64,000 nt of DNA from Mesorhizobium sp. M1C.F.Ca.ET.210.01.1.1 (GCF_004791585.1 NZ_SRUU01000001.1:248001-312000); one strand, 5' to 3'; shown: positions 7,941 to 17,088, numbered from the stretch's first letter. Notes: a model not told the origin generated them from the letters alone. Made by a program: numbers and translations.

Positions 7941-8648
7941 GTCATTACCCCCAAAATCGATAAGCATTAGTGCTTCAGGAAACTCCCGAAGCGCCCGCGC
8001 CGCTGACGGAGCCCCCCGCTGCGGCGCGGGCCTTCGGTCCTCTCGGCAGCAAGTAGCCGGAGGGGCCGCGCGTCCTCATCAACCGAAGGCCGACCCGCCA
8101 GAGGGCCTTTCAGCCGGTGGACGCGCAGGCTGGAGACAATCCAGACCGTGGCGATGAACAGTGCAGCGTGCAGTGTCGAAACCTCGCTGGAATTCATGGC
8201 GCCAAGCGTCGTCACGGGGTTGCCGGCAAGAGGGCCGGCGCCGCCGACGATGACTGCCGGGACGCTTAATCCCGAGAAGCCAGGTGCGTGGTTTCGATTT
8301 CCTGCCCATTTTCGTTTGCTGGTGTCTGTTCCCGTTTGCGTCAACATTGCCGACGGCCTGTATCCGCATCATGCCGCGTGAGCCGCGCTTTGTTGCAATT
8401 CGGTTTCGACATTGGCGAAATCATTTTCGTATCAAAGTCATATGCGCTTTCGCTTGCCGGTTCTTTCCCGGTTTTCGTTAACCACGCCCGGTCCAAGGTC
8501 GGGATTTCCGCGGCCTGTGCCGTTAACTTTGGGAAACAGATTCGAAACAATAACGAGTATCAAGCGAAATAGGCTTGAAACAGGTGCCTACGATAAGACG
8601 GGCCATCGAAATTGAAGCCGGCCGGACCGGACAAAGAGAGGGATCGTC
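7941..8648. other. About 700-bp gap without a supported gene
   Basis: The left half is GC-rich and holds only a weak minus-strand frame (7967-8347), whose internal segment starting near 8197 has one hydrophobic stretch but no ribosome binding site. The right half, about 8380-8575, is clearly more AT-rich than its surroundings and probably contains the promoter of the L,D-transpeptidase gene at 8649. I see no RNA gene or strong terminator here. Confidence 0.4.
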
Positions 8649-9101
8649 ATGCATACCGCCATTTCAGCCAAGCTCATCAACGTCACCGCCGCCGCGCTCA
8701 CCGGCGCGGCGCTGTTTTTCGGCAGCAATGCTGCCCACGCCAACCAGATCGTCGCCCGGGTTTCGCTGTCACAGCAGGTCATGGAAGTCACGGTCGATGG
8801 CCGTCCGACCTATGTCTGGAAGGTGTCGACAGGTGACAGGAGGCACATCACGCCGACGGGATCGTTCAAGCCGACCCGCATGCATGAGATGTGGTATTCG
8901 AAGAAGTACGACAATGCGCCGATGCCGCATTCGGTGTTCTTCAGCGGCGGCTATGCGGTGCATGCGACCTACGCCATCAACCGCCTCGGCCGGCCTGCCT
9001 CGCATGGCTGCGTGCGCTTGCACCCCGATGCCGCGGCCGACTTCTACCAGCTTGTCGAGGTTTTTGGCCCCGCCAATACCAGCATCGTCATCGTCAAGTA
9101 G
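8649..9101 (+). CDS. L,D-transpeptidase (YkuD domain), exported
   Basis: A 150-residue periplasmic enzyme that forms 3-3 peptidoglycan crosslinks or attaches proteins to peptidoglycan. A signal peptide covers about residues 1-31 (ends with AAHA). The YkuD domain follows, with HATYAI and the catalytic motif ASHGCVRL, in which Cys is about residue 121 and the His precedes it. It is close to the minimal length of the family: one catalytic domain and no LysM or other binding module. GAGAGGGATC before the ATG is the ribosome binding site. The gene stands alone and ends at a bidirectional terminator shared with the efflux operon. Confidence 0.92.
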   Translation: MHTAISAKLINVTAAALTGAALFFGSNAAHANQIVARVSLSQQVMEVTVDGRPTYVWKVSTGDRRHITPTGSFKPTRMHEMWYSKKYDNAPMPHSVFFSGGYAVHATYAINRLGRPASHGCVRLHPDAAADFYQLVEVFGPANTSIVIVK

Positions 9102-9185
9102 CAGGCTGTGAACGGGCTGGCGGACTGCCGTGTCCCGTTCAAGACTCCCGCCGGAAAACCTCCCGCGGTACCGAGCACAGCCAAA

Positions 9186-9215
9186 AAAAGAGGCCGGAGT
9201 TTTCCGGCCTCTTTT
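9186..9215. terminator. Bidirectional Rho-independent terminator
   Basis: The 13-base arms AAAAGAGGCCGGA (9186-9198) and TCCGGCCTCTTTT (9203-9215) form a hairpin with a four-base loop. A-runs on the left and T-runs on the right let it terminate both the rightward L,D-transpeptidase transcript and the leftward efflux operon, which ends at 9223. Confidence 0.92.
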
Positions 9216-9222
9216 CGCTTTC

Positions 9223-12200
9223 TCAGGTCGGCAGCGCCGGCATCAACTTCGGATCGGGCTTCTCGGCGAGATGCGGCAGGTCCTTGCTGGCGATGAAGGT
9301 GTAGAACATGGGCACGACGAACAGCGTGAACATGGTGCCGACGAGGATGCCGGTGAAGATCACCAGACCCATCGAGTAACGGGCCGCGGCGCCGGCGCCG
9401 CTGGAAATGATCAGCGGCACGACGCCGAGCGCCATCGCCGCCGTCGTCATCAGGATCGGCCGCAAGCGCACCTTGGCCGAGGCGATGATCGCGTCGCGCC
9501 GCCGCATGCCATGGATCTCGCGCTGCTGGTTGGCGAACTCAACCAGCAGGATACCGTGCTTGGTGATGAGGCCGATCAGCGTGATCAGTCCGACCTGTGT
9601 GTAGATGTTGAGCGTGCCGAGGCCGATGTTGAGCGGCACGATGGCGCCGAAGATCGAGAGCGGCACCGCCATCATGATGATCAGCGGGTCGCGGAAGCTC
9701 TCGAACTGCGCGGCCAGCACCAGGTAGATGACGATCACGGCGGCCGCGAAGGCGATCAGGATGGTGTTGCCCTGCTCCTTTTCCTGCCGCGACTGGCCGG
9801 AATAATCGACGAAGAAGGTGTCGGGCAGCGTTTCCTTGGCGAGGTCTTCCAGCACTTTCAGTCCGTCGCCGGTAGTCACGCCGGGCAGGGGCAGGGCCGA
9901 GATCGTGGCCGAGTTCAGCTGGTTGAACTGCTCGATCGCCGCCGGCGAGGCGTTGGTCGAGATGTTCACCACCGCCGACAGCGGCACCATCTTGCCGTCG
10001 ACGCTGCGTACGAAATACTCACCGAGCTTGGCCGGATTGTCGCGGAATTCCTGCGGCACCTGAGGGATGATGTCATAGCTGTTGGAGTCGCGGTCGAACT
10101 GCGCCACTTCGGCGCCGCCCACCAGCAGTGTCAGCGTGTTGCCAATATCGGCAATCGGCAGGTTCAGCGCCGCCGCCCGCTCGCGGTCGATGGTGACGGT
10201 CACCTGCGGAGCGTCGTAGGACATCGAGTTCTGCACGACGATGAAGCGGCCGGAAGCCTGCGCCTTGTTCTTGATCTTCTCGGCCTGGTCGAAGACCTCG
10301 GACGGATCACCGGTCGAGCGCACCACCATGGAGATCGGCAACCCGCCACCGGAGCCGGGCAGCGTGGGCGGCGCGAAGATGAACGCGTCGACGCCCGCCA
10401 CCTTGGAGAGGCGGCCCTGGATGTCGGCTTGGAGCTCCTTCGAGCTGCGCTGGCGTTCGGCCCAGTCCTTGAAGGCGAAGCCGACAAAAGCGCTGTTGGT
10501 GGCGCCGCCGAAGGCGACCGCCGAGAACTGCGCCCGCGTTTCCGGGATGTCCCTGACGAGACCGAGGATCTGGTTGACGTAGGTCTCGGTATAGTCCGAG
10601 GTGGCGTAGCGCGGCGCGGTGACGATCGAGAGCAGGAAGCCCTGGTCTTCTTCCGGCGCCAGCTCGCTGGAGGTCTTGGTGAACATGAAGCCGGTAAGCG
10701 CGACCAGCGCGGCGACGATGATCAGCGTCACCGGCCGGTTCCTGAGCGAAGCGGTGACCGCCCGCTCGTATACGCGCTCGACGCGGCTGAAGGTTCCGTC
10801 GACGATGCGCTGGAAGCGGCCGTGCGCGCCGGGCTTCAGCAACCGCGCAGACATCATCGGCGTGATGGTCACCGCGATCAGGCCGGACAGCACCACAGAG
10901 CCCGCCAAGGTCACCGCGAATTCGCGGAACAGCGCGCCGGTGAGGCCGCCGGTGAAGGCAAGCGGGGCGAACACGGCGGCCAGCGTGATGGTCATGGCGA
11001 CGATGGCCGAGAAGATCTCGCGCATGCCGTTGAAGGCCGCCTGCATCGGCGACATGTGGTCCTCTTCCATGTGGCGGTGGATGTTCTCCACCACCACGAT
11101 GGCGTCGTCGACGACGAGGCCGATGGCCAGCACCATGGCGAGCAGCGACAGGAGATTGATCGAGTAGCCGACCGAAAACAGGATGAAGCAGACGCCGATC
11201 AGCGACAGCGGGATGGTGACGATCGGCATCATCACCGAGCGGAACGAACCAAGGAACAGAAGGATGACCACGATGACGATGGCAACCGCCTCGCCGATGG
11301 TCTTGAACACTTCTTCGATCGAGGCGCTGATCTGCTCGGTGGAATCGTAGACGACCTCGATCGTCATGCCTTTCGGCAGCGTCTCCTGAATCACCGGCAC
11401 GAGCTTGGTGACTGCCGCCGCCGTCGTCAGCGGGTTGGCCGCCGGCGTCGGGAAGATGGCGAGGAAGGTGCCAGGCTTGCCGTTGAAACTCACCCTGGTG
11501 TCGGTGCTCGCGGCGCCGAGCTCGACGCGCGCCACGTCGCGCAGGCGCACCACCTGCCCATCCGTCGAGCGGATCGGCAGCTGGGAGAAGGCCTCCGGCG
11601 TCTGCAAGGTCGAGTGAACGGTGATGGACGAGACGACATACTCGTTCTGGGTGTTGCCGGGCGCGGACAGGAAGTTGGAGTTGTTGATCGCGGTCAGCAC
11701 GTCGGCGGCCGTGGCGCCGCGGGCGGCAAGCCTGATCGGGTCGATCCAGACGCGCATCGAATATTCCTCGGCGCCGAAGATCTGCACGTCGGCGACGCCT
11801 TCCACCGTCGAAATGCGGGGCCGAACGACGCGCTCGATGTACTCGGTGAGCTGCTCCTTGGTCATGTTCGGATTCTGCATCGAGATGTACATCATCGCGA
11901 ACTGCTGGCCGGTGCCCTTGATGATCACCGGGTCCTTGGAGGCGTCCGGCAGCGTGCCGCGCACGCCCTGAACCTTGGACAGCACCTCGGTCAGCGCAAC
12001 ATCGGGATTGGAGCCGAGCTTCATCTGCACGGTCACGGTGCTCGAAGAGGGGCGGCTCGACGAGGTCACATAGTCGATGTTCTCGGTCGAGGCGACGGCG
12101 CGCGCGATCGGCGCGGAGATGAAGCCCTGGATCAGGTCGGCGCTGGCGCCGGGATAAGCCGTGGTGATGGTGATCGCCGTCTCGTCAACCTTCGGATACT

Positions 12201-12306
12201 GGCGGATCGACAGGTTGAAGATGGCCTGGAAACCCAGGAGCAGGATCATGCAGGCCAGCACCGTCGAGAGCACGGGCCGGCGAATGAAGATATCGGAAAA
12301 GCTCAT
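9223..12306 (-). CDS. RND multidrug efflux pump, HAE1 family (AcrB/MexB-like)
   Basis: A 1027-residue inner-membrane proton/drug antiporter. It has the family N-terminus (MSFSDIFIRRPVLSTVLACMILL), two large periplasmic loops and about 12 transmembrane helices. The proton-relay aspartate pair is seen in LAIGLVVDDAIVVVENI in the fourth helix. The length matches AcrB. Its ATG overlaps the stop of the adaptor gene by four bases (ATGA), so the two are translationally coupled. No outer-membrane channel gene is adjacent, so the pump likely uses a TolC-type protein encoded elsewhere. Control is expected from the TetR gene divergent at 13746. Substrates cannot be read from sequence. Confidence 0.95.
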   Translation of the reverse strand: MSFSDIFIRRPVLSTVLACMILLLGFQAIFNLSIRQYPKVDETAITITTAYPGASADLIQGFISAPIARAVASTENIDYVTSSSRPSSSTVTVQMKLGSNPDVALTEVLSKVQGVRGTLPDASKDPVIIKGTGQQFAMMYISMQNPNMTKEQLTEYIERVVRPRISTVEGVADVQIFGAEEYSMRVWIDPIRLAARGATAADVLTAINNSNFLSAPGNTQNEYVVSSITVHSTLQTPEAFSQLPIRSTDGQVVRLRDVARVELGAASTDTRVSFNGKPGTFLAIFPTPAANPLTTAAAVTKLVPVIQETLPKGMTIEVVYDSTEQISASIEEVFKTIGEAVAIVIVVILLFLGSFRSVMMPIVTIPLSLIGVCFILFSVGYSINLLSLLAMVLAIGLVVDDAIVVVENIHRHMEEDHMSPMQAAFNGMREIFSAIVAMTITLAAVFAPLAFTGGLTGALFREFAVTLAGSVVLSGLIAVTITPMMSARLLKPGAHGRFQRIVDGTFSRVERVYERAVTASLRNRPVTLIIVAALVALTGFMFTKTSSELAPEEDQGFLLSIVTAPRYATSDYTETYVNQILGLVRDIPETRAQFSAVAFGGATNSAFVGFAFKDWAERQRSSKELQADIQGRLSKVAGVDAFIFAPPTLPGSGGGLPISMVVRSTGDPSEVFDQAEKIKNKAQASGRFIVVQNSMSYDAPQVTVTIDRERAAALNLPIADIGNTLTLLVGGAEVAQFDRDSNSYDIIPQVPQEFRDNPAKLGEYFVRSVDGKMVPLSAVVNISTNASPAAIEQFNQLNSATISALPLPGVTTGDGLKVLEDLAKETLPDTFFVDYSGQSRQEKEQGNTILIAFAAAVIVIYLVLAAQFESFRDPLIIMMAVPLSIFGAIVPLNIGLGTLNIYTQVGLITLIGLITKHGILLVEFANQQREIHGMRRRDAIIASAKVRLRPILMTTAAMALGVVPLIISSGAGAAARYSMGLVIFTGILVGTMFTLFVVPMFYTFIASKDLPHLAEKPDPKLMPALPT

Positions 12307-13598
12307 TGCTGAACCTGCTTGTTCGCCGATTTGCTCGGATCGATCGTGTTGTCGACGGCCACCGACATGCCGTTGAAGAGCCGGTTCTGGCCGGCCGTGA
12401 CCACCTGGTCGCCGGACTTCAGGCCTTCGACGATCTCGACCATGCCGTTGTTGCGGCGGCCGAGCTTGACGAACACCTGAGACAGAACGAGCGCAGGCTG
12501 CTGCCCAGCCTCGGCCGGCTTCTGGGTGTTGTCAGCAGGCTTTGCGTCGGCAGGTTTTGCCGTCTCGGACGCCGGCTTGGCTGCATCGGCCTGCGGCTTG
12601 GCGGCATCGCCGGCAGGCTTCTCGGCGCCGGCTTTCTGGTCTTCCGGTTTGGCCGGCGCGGCAGTGTCGGCATCGGCGGGCTTGGCCGGCACGACCACGA
12701 AGACAAAGTCGCCGTAGAGGCTTGACGTCACCGCCGTCTGCGGCACGGAGATGACGTTGCTTTCTTCCGGCAGCTCGACGCGGATCTGCACGAACTGGCC
12801 GGGAGTGAGCTTGCCCTCCGGGTTGGCGACCTCGCCGCGGATCGACACCAGCCGGCTTGCCGGGTCGATCTTGGGGTCGATGCCGCGGATTGAGCCGGCA
12901 AAGGGCATGTCCACGCCGCTCGTGCCGATCCGCACCGTCTGGCCGATCTTGAGCGACGGCAGCTGCTGTTCGGGAACGGTGAAGTCGACCCGCATCGTGT
13001 CCAGATCCTGGATCGTCACAACCGAATTGCCGGGCGCCAGATATTGGCCGATGTCGATCTTCGGAATGCCGACCGTACCGGTGAAGGGCGCCGCGAGCTG
13101 CTTCTGATCGAGCACGGCCTGCAGCTTGTTGACCTGCGCGGCCGAAGCGGTTGCCGCGGCGCGCGCCGCGTCGAGCGTCGCGTCGGTGCCGACGCCGCGC
13201 CGCTGCAATTCGAGCGCGCGGGTCAGCGCCGCCTGGTCGGACGCGGCCTGCGCCTTCTGCGCCACCAGATCGGCCTTCTCGACGGCATCGTCGAGCTGCA
13301 GGAGCACGGCGTCGGCCGCAACCTTCTGGTTGGCGTGGAAGAGGATGTCCTTGACGATGCCGGCTGTCTCGACGGTCAGGTCGACGCCGCGCACGGCGTT
13401 GACTGTGCCGATCGCCTCGACGCCGGGCGTCCAGTTCGCCGGTTTCGCGACGACGGTCGACACCGTCGCGGCCGGCGGCTTCATGGTGGCGAAGAACTGC
13501 TTGATCGCACTGTCGCGAAACAGGTTGAAACCGACAAGGCCAGCGCACACCACAGCGAGCAGCAGCAGAATTCCGGTGATGATGAAGAAGCGCTTCAC
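12303..13598 (-). CDS. RND efflux periplasmic adaptor (membrane fusion protein)
   Basis: A 431-residue HlyD/AcrA-family adaptor. One N-terminal membrane anchor (FFIITGILLLLAVVCAGLV) is followed by the lipoyl half-motifs, an alpha-hairpin rich in Ala and Gln (about 90-160), the GTVGIPKIDIGQYL segment and a beta-barrel domain. Near the C-terminus it has an unusual insert of about 60 residues made of Ala, Pro, Lys and Asp repeats (PAKPADADT... to ...NTQKPAEAG) inside the membrane-proximal region. I prefer the GTG at 13598, with GAGGGAT at good spacing, over the ATG at 13673, which would place 25 non-signal residues before the anchor. First gene of the efflux operon, under the operator at 13693-13706. 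Confidence 0.92.
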   Translation of the reverse strand: MKRFFIITGILLLLAVVCAGLVGFNLFRDSAIKQFFATMKPPAATVSTVVAKPANWTPGVEAIGTVNAVRGVDLTVETAGIVKDILFHANQKVAADAVLLQLDDAVEKADLVAQKAQAASDQAALTRALELQRRGVGTDATLDAARAAATASAAQVNKLQAVLDQKQLAAPFTGTVGIPKIDIGQYLAPGNSVVTIQDLDTMRVDFTVPEQQLPSLKIGQTVRIGTSGVDMPFAGSIRGIDPKIDPASRLVSIRGEVANPEGKLTPGQFVQIRVELPEESNVISVPQTAVTSSLYGDFVFVVVPAKPADADTAAPAKPEDQKAGAEKPAGDAAKPQADAAKPASETAKPADAKPADNTQKPAEAGQQPALVLSQVFVKLGRRNNGMVEIVEGLKSGDQVVTAGQNRLFNGMSVAVDNTIDPSKSANKQVQQ

Positions 13599-13692
13599 GG
13601 ACAGATCCCTCGAGCCGGCTACCGGCAAAACATCGATGCCGGGACACATACCGACGATGGGTCCCGATTTCAAATTTCGGGCGCTTTACTGT

Positions 13693-13714
13693 ACCGTCTG
13701 GACGGTCTTGTCAA
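13693..13714 (-). promoter_or_regulatory. Efflux-operon promoter with TetR operator
   Basis: The palindrome ACCGTC-TG-GACGGT occupies 13693-13706, between the divergent adaptor and TetR genes. On the minus strand a perfect -35 TTGACA (13714-13709) is followed, across the palindrome, by a -10-like TACAGT. A repressor bound here would cover the core promoter. It is probably the site of the adjacent TetR protein, which may autoregulate. Confidence 0.65.
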
Positions 13715-13745
13715 TTCCGCATAAGCTAATGTAAGGGGAGGCGTG

Positions 13746-14279
13746 ATGAAGGCTCGCAGGGCAAATTCGCGCGACAGGATATTGGCGGCAGCCGCCGACG
13801 TGGCGCGCGAGACGGGGCCGGGAAGCCTGTCGCTCGACGCCGTTGCCAGCCGCGCCGGCGTCTCCAAGGGTGGCCTGCTTTACAATTTCCCGACCAAGGC
13901 CAAGCTGATGCAGGGGCTGGTCGAAAATTACCTCACTGCCTTCGAGCAGGCGCTCGAGGAACGCACGGCCGAGGCCGGCGACGAAAGCGTGCTCGCGGCC
14001 TACATCCGGCTTTCGGCCGACGATTGCGAGAAGCCGAAACCTTCGGCCACCTGGATGTTCTCCGCGATTGCCGAGGATCCGGAGTTCCTGACGCCGATAA
14101 AGGCGTTCAAGCGGCAGCTCTTCGAGCGGCTGAAAGGGGAAACGGACGATCTCGGCTCGCTGCTGGTCTGCTTCCTCGCCATCGAGGGCCTGCGCAGCAT
14201 GAATCTCTTCGATTCCGACGTTCTCTCTCCGGAGGAGCGCAAGCTCCTGGTTTCCTCGCTCCTCAAGATAGCCGGATAG
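13746..14279 (+). CDS. TetR-family transcriptional repressor
   Basis: A 177-residue regulator with an N-terminal helix-turn-helix of TetR type (about residues 8-55: SLDAVASRAGVSKGGLLYNFPTKAKLM) and a helical ligand domain of normal length (about 60-177) that resembles the TetR_C_37 type, containing the segment KPSATWMFSAIAEDPEF. The start at 13746 is preceded by AAGGGGAGG; a GTG one codon earlier is possible. It is divergent from the RND pump operon with one palindromic operator between, the standard arrangement for a local efflux repressor released by pump substrates. Confidence 0.92.
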   Translation: MKARRANSRDRILAAAADVARETGPGSLSLDAVASRAGVSKGGLLYNFPTKAKLMQGLVENYLTAFEQALEERTAEAGDESVLAAYIRLSADDCEKPKPSATWMFSAIAEDPEFLTPIKAFKRQLFERLKGETDDLGSLLVCFLAIEGLRSMNLFDSDVLSPEERKLLVSSLLKIAG

Positions 14280-14356
14280 GCGTCACACCAGCTTCATCCT
14301 ACGGACATAGCGTCCTTCCCGGTTCCTTGCTGCAATGCAAATGGAGTGGGACATTG

Positions 14357-15955
14357 GTGGACGTTGTATCCAGCGAAGCGGGGATTCCGAGACCGGACCA
14401 CCCGCTAGAACAATCGAGCGGCGCGAAGTGGTTCCTGCCGGCCTTCGGCGTGCTGGTGCTGGCCGGCCTGATCTATGTCGGCTACGCGCTGAGCCAGGAT
14501 CTGGCGATCGCCAGGACGGTGCCGTGGATCCTGCTCGGCATCGCGCTGCTGATCGCGCTGGGCTTCGAGTTCGTCAACGGCTTCCACGACACCGCAAATG
14601 CGGTCGCCACCGTCATCTACACCCGTTCCCTGCCGGCCGAGTTCGCCGTCATGTGGTCTGGCGTCTTCAACTTCCTCGGCGTGCTCACCTCTAGCGGCGC
14701 GGTGGCGTTCGGCATCCTGTCGCTGCTGCCGGTCGAGCTCATCCTGCAGGTCGGCTCGTCGTCGGGCTTCGCCATGGTGTTCGCGCTGCTGGTGGCGGCG
14801 ATCCTGTGGAACCTGGGCACCTGGTTCCTCGGCCTGCCGGCGTCCAGCTCGCACACGATGGTCGGCTCGATCATCGGCGTCGGCCTTGCCAACCAGTTCA
14901 TGGCCCCGGCCGGAAGCGCCACCAGCGGCGTCGAATGGGGGCAGGCGAGCAATGTAGGCTTGTCGCTGCTTATCTCGCCGCTCGTCGGCTTCTTCGCCGC
15001 CGCCATCCTGCTCTATGCGATGAAGTTTCTGGTGCGCAATCCGGCGCTCTACGAGGCGCCGAAGGGCAACACGCCGCCGCCATGGTGGATCCGCGCGCTG
15101 CTCATCTTCACCTGCACGGGCGTCAGCTTCGCGCATGGCTCCAATGACGGCCAGAAGGGCATGGGCCTGATCATGCTGATCCTGATCGGCGTGGTGCCGA
15201 CCGCCTACGCGCTCAACCGGACGCCCGACATCAACTATCTCGACGCCTACAAGTCGGCTTCGGTCGCCGTCGAGCAGGCGCTGGGCAACTACGCCAAGCC
15301 GGGCGTCACCGTCGCCGACGCCAAGGCCGCGGTTCAGGAGGCTGTGCGCAGAAAGACCTGGAACGACCAGACGACCGTGGCGCTGCAGACCTACATCCAC
15401 AACACGACCGCCGGCTTGCAACCCTACGCTACTGTCGACAAGGTTCCGACCGACCTGGTCAGCAACGCCCGCAACGACATCTACCTGATCGGCGAAGCGC
15501 TGAAGCTGATCGACAAGAAGAAGCTGCTGCCGATGCAGGAGGCCGACCTTAAGGCGGTGACGGACTACCACAAGGCGGTCGACAACGCGACCAAGTTCAT
15601 CCCGCTATGGGTGAAGATCGCCGTGGCGCTGGCGCTCGGCCTCGGCACCATGGTCGGCTGGAAGCGCATCGTCGTGACCGTCGGCGAGAAGATCGGCAAG
15701 AGCCACCTGACCTATGGCCAGGGCGCCGCCGCCGAGCTGGTGGCGATGGTCACCATCGGCATGGCCGACCGTCTCGGCCTGCCGGTGTCGACCACCCACG
15801 TCCTGTCGTCCGGCGTTGCCGGCACGATGGCGGCGAACGGCTCCGGCCTGCAGTGGGCGACCGTGCGCAACCTTTTGCTCGCCTGGGTGCTGACGCTGCC
15901 CTGCTCGATCGCGCTGTCTTTCGTGCTGTTCGTGATCTTCCGCCAGGTGTTCTGA
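14357..15955 (+). CDS. Inorganic phosphate transporter, PiT family
   Basis: A 532-residue low-affinity phosphate permease of the inner membrane. The duplicated PiT signatures are visible as EFVNGFHDTANAVATVIYT near residue 75 and SFAHGSNDGQKGMG near residue 255. Between the two membrane halves there is a hydrophilic domain of about 130 residues (roughly 285-415), rich in Lys, Asp and Ala, larger than in short PiT proteins. The N-terminus is polar, with the first helix at about residue 22. The start is uncertain: GTG at 14357 or TTG at 14354, both behind GGAGTGGGA. No PhoU-like partner gene is adjacent. A strong terminator follows. Confidence 0.93.
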   Translation: MDVVSSEAGIPRPDHPLEQSSGAKWFLPAFGVLVLAGLIYVGYALSQDLAIARTVPWILLGIALLIALGFEFVNGFHDTANAVATVIYTRSLPAEFAVMWSGVFNFLGVLTSSGAVAFGILSLLPVELILQVGSSSGFAMVFALLVAAILWNLGTWFLGLPASSSHTMVGSIIGVGLANQFMAPAGSATSGVEWGQASNVGLSLLISPLVGFFAAAILLYAMKFLVRNPALYEAPKGNTPPPWWIRALLIFTCTGVSFAHGSNDGQKGMGLIMLILIGVVPTAYALNRTPDINYLDAYKSASVAVEQALGNYAKPGVTVADAKAAVQEAVRRKTWNDQTTVALQTYIHNTTAGLQPYATVDKVPTDLVSNARNDIYLIGEALKLIDKKKLLPMQEADLKAVTDYHKAVDNATKFIPLWVKIAVALALGLGTMVGWKRIVVTVGEKIGKSHLTYGQGAAAELVAMVTIGMADRLGLPVSTTHVLSSGVAGTMAANGSGLQWATVRNLLLAWVLTLPCSIALSFVLFVIFRQVF

Positions 15956-15979
15956 GCGGAGCGCAGAGACCTCCAAACA

Positions 15980-16012
15980 GGGCAGCGCCGGTCGCCGGCG
16001 CTGCCCTTTTTC
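15980..16012 (+). terminator. Rho-independent terminator after PiT gene
   Basis: A perfect 12-bp GC-rich stem GGGCAGCGCCGG/CCGGCGCTGCCC with a three-base loop is followed by six T residues. Confidence 0.93.
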
Positions 16013-16087
16013 CTTGAGCAAGGGGCAAGTCTCAAGAGGGTATGTTCGGGGGGCATGCTTAGGAGATTGGCCGAAACGCCGATCGCA

Positions 16088-16141
16088 TCGTCATCCTTGG
16101 GTCTTCGCTCCGCTTCGCGTCGCCCCGCCCAAGGATGACGA
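16088..16141. repeat. Inverted repeat, 14-bp arms
   Basis: TCGTCATCCTTGGG (16088-16101) and CCCAAGGATGACGA (16128-16141) are perfect inverted arms around a 26-base GC-rich centre that is itself partly palindromic (TTCGCTCCGCTTCGCGTCGCC). It sits in the gap before bdhA and looks like a repetitive extragenic element of the rhizobial type, not a terminator, because no T-run follows. Confidence 0.7.
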
Positions 16142-16221
16142 CGTACGGCCGTGGCATTGTCATGCTGCGGCGCACAAACTATGTGCCTTCGCAGTTCCTC
16201 TCACCTGTCGCGAGATTTCCC

Positions 16222-17010
16222 ATGGGTTCCTTGTCTTCGAAGAATGCGCTTGTCACCGGCTCGACCAGCGGCATTGGCCTGGCAATCGCCCGCGCCTTTG
16301 CCGCCGAAGGCGCCAACGTCACCATCAACGGCCTGGGCGATGCCGCGGCGATCGAACGGGAACGTGCCGGCATCGAGAAGGATTTCGGCGTCAAATGCCG
16401 CTACTCGGGCGCCAACATGATGGACGGCGCCGTGGTCGCCGCCATGGTGCGCGAGGCCGAAGAAGCGTTCGGCAGCCTCGACATCCTGGTCAACAATGCC
16501 GGCATCCAGCATGTCGCGCCGATCGACGAGTTTCCCGACGACAAGTGGGAGGCGATCATCCGCATCAACCTGCTTGCCGCCTTCTATGCCATCAAGGCGG
16601 CGCTGCCCGGCATGAAGAGCCGCAAATGGGGCCGGATCATCAACACGGCCTCGGCACATGCGCTGGTCGCCTCGCCGTTCAAGTCGGCCTATGTCTCGGC
16701 CAAGCACGGTATCGCCGGCCTGACCAAGACAGTGGCGCTGGAAGTCGCGCAGGAGGGCATCACCGTCAACGCGATCGCGCCCGGCTATGTCTGGACGCCG
16801 CTGGTCGAGAAGCAGATCCCCGACACGATGAAGGCGCGCGGCATGACCGAGGATCAGGTCAAGCACGACGTGCTTTTGGCCGCGCAGCCGACCAAGGAGT
16901 TCGTCACCGTCGAGGGGCTCGCGGCACTGACACTGTTCCTGTGCTCGGACGCCGCCAAGCAGATGACCGGCACGACCCTGCCGATGGACGGCGGCTGGAC
17001 GGCGCAGTAA
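16222..17010 (+). CDS. bdhA: 3-hydroxybutyrate dehydrogenase (SDR family)
   Basis: A 262-residue short-chain dehydrogenase that oxidises D-3-hydroxybutyrate to acetoacetate with NAD+, linking polyhydroxybutyrate breakdown to central metabolism. The cofactor motif is TGSTSGIGLAIA near the N-terminus, followed by NNAGIQHVAPIDEFP and the active-site YVSAK (Tyr about 157, Lys about 161) with the catalytic Ser in NTASAHALV upstream. The segment NAIAPGYVWTPLVEKQIP and the C-terminus TLPMDGGWTAQ are characteristic of this enzyme among SDRs. Length agrees with the family (about 260). The ATG at 16222 begins directly before the Rossmann fold, so I chose it over upstream starts. Single-gene unit; the ribosome binding site is weak. 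Confidence 0.9.
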   Translation: MGSLSSKNALVTGSTSGIGLAIARAFAAEGANVTINGLGDAAAIERERAGIEKDFGVKCRYSGANMMDGAVVAAMVREAEEAFGSLDILVNNAGIQHVAPIDEFPDDKWEAIIRINLLAAFYAIKAALPGMKSRKWGRIINTASAHALVASPFKSAYVSAKHGIAGLTKTVALEVAQEGITVNAIAPGYVWTPLVEKQIPDTMKARGMTEDQVKHDVLLAAQPTKEFVTVEGLAALTLFLCSDAAKQMTGTTLPMDGGWTAQ

Positions 17011-17059
17011 GGCGCAAAGCTGTTCTCAAAGGGAAGGCGTGGCGGAGTCCTCGTCTTCC

Positions 17060-17088
17060 TTGACAATTGGCTGAGGCCGTTCCAGCAT
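17060..17088 (+). promoter_or_regulatory. Predicted sigma-70 promoter for the chromate operon
   Basis: A perfect -35 TTGACA (17060-17065) and a weaker -10 CAGCAT (17083-17088) with a 17-base spacer, about 90 bases upstream of the rhodanese-ChrB start. Confidence 0.45.

Noticed and set aside
7967..8347. Minus-strand 126-codon frame with one hydrophobic stretch in the gap before the L,D-transpeptidase gene
   Set aside because: No ribosome binding site at either possible start, and the C-terminal half is Arg/Gly-rich low complexity. Left unannotated.
9130..12312. Plus-strand open frame of 1060 codons opposite the RND pump gene
   Set aside because: It is exactly antisense to the pump gene, its product is His/Arg/Asp-rich without domains, and codon-position GC bias explains the long open frame.
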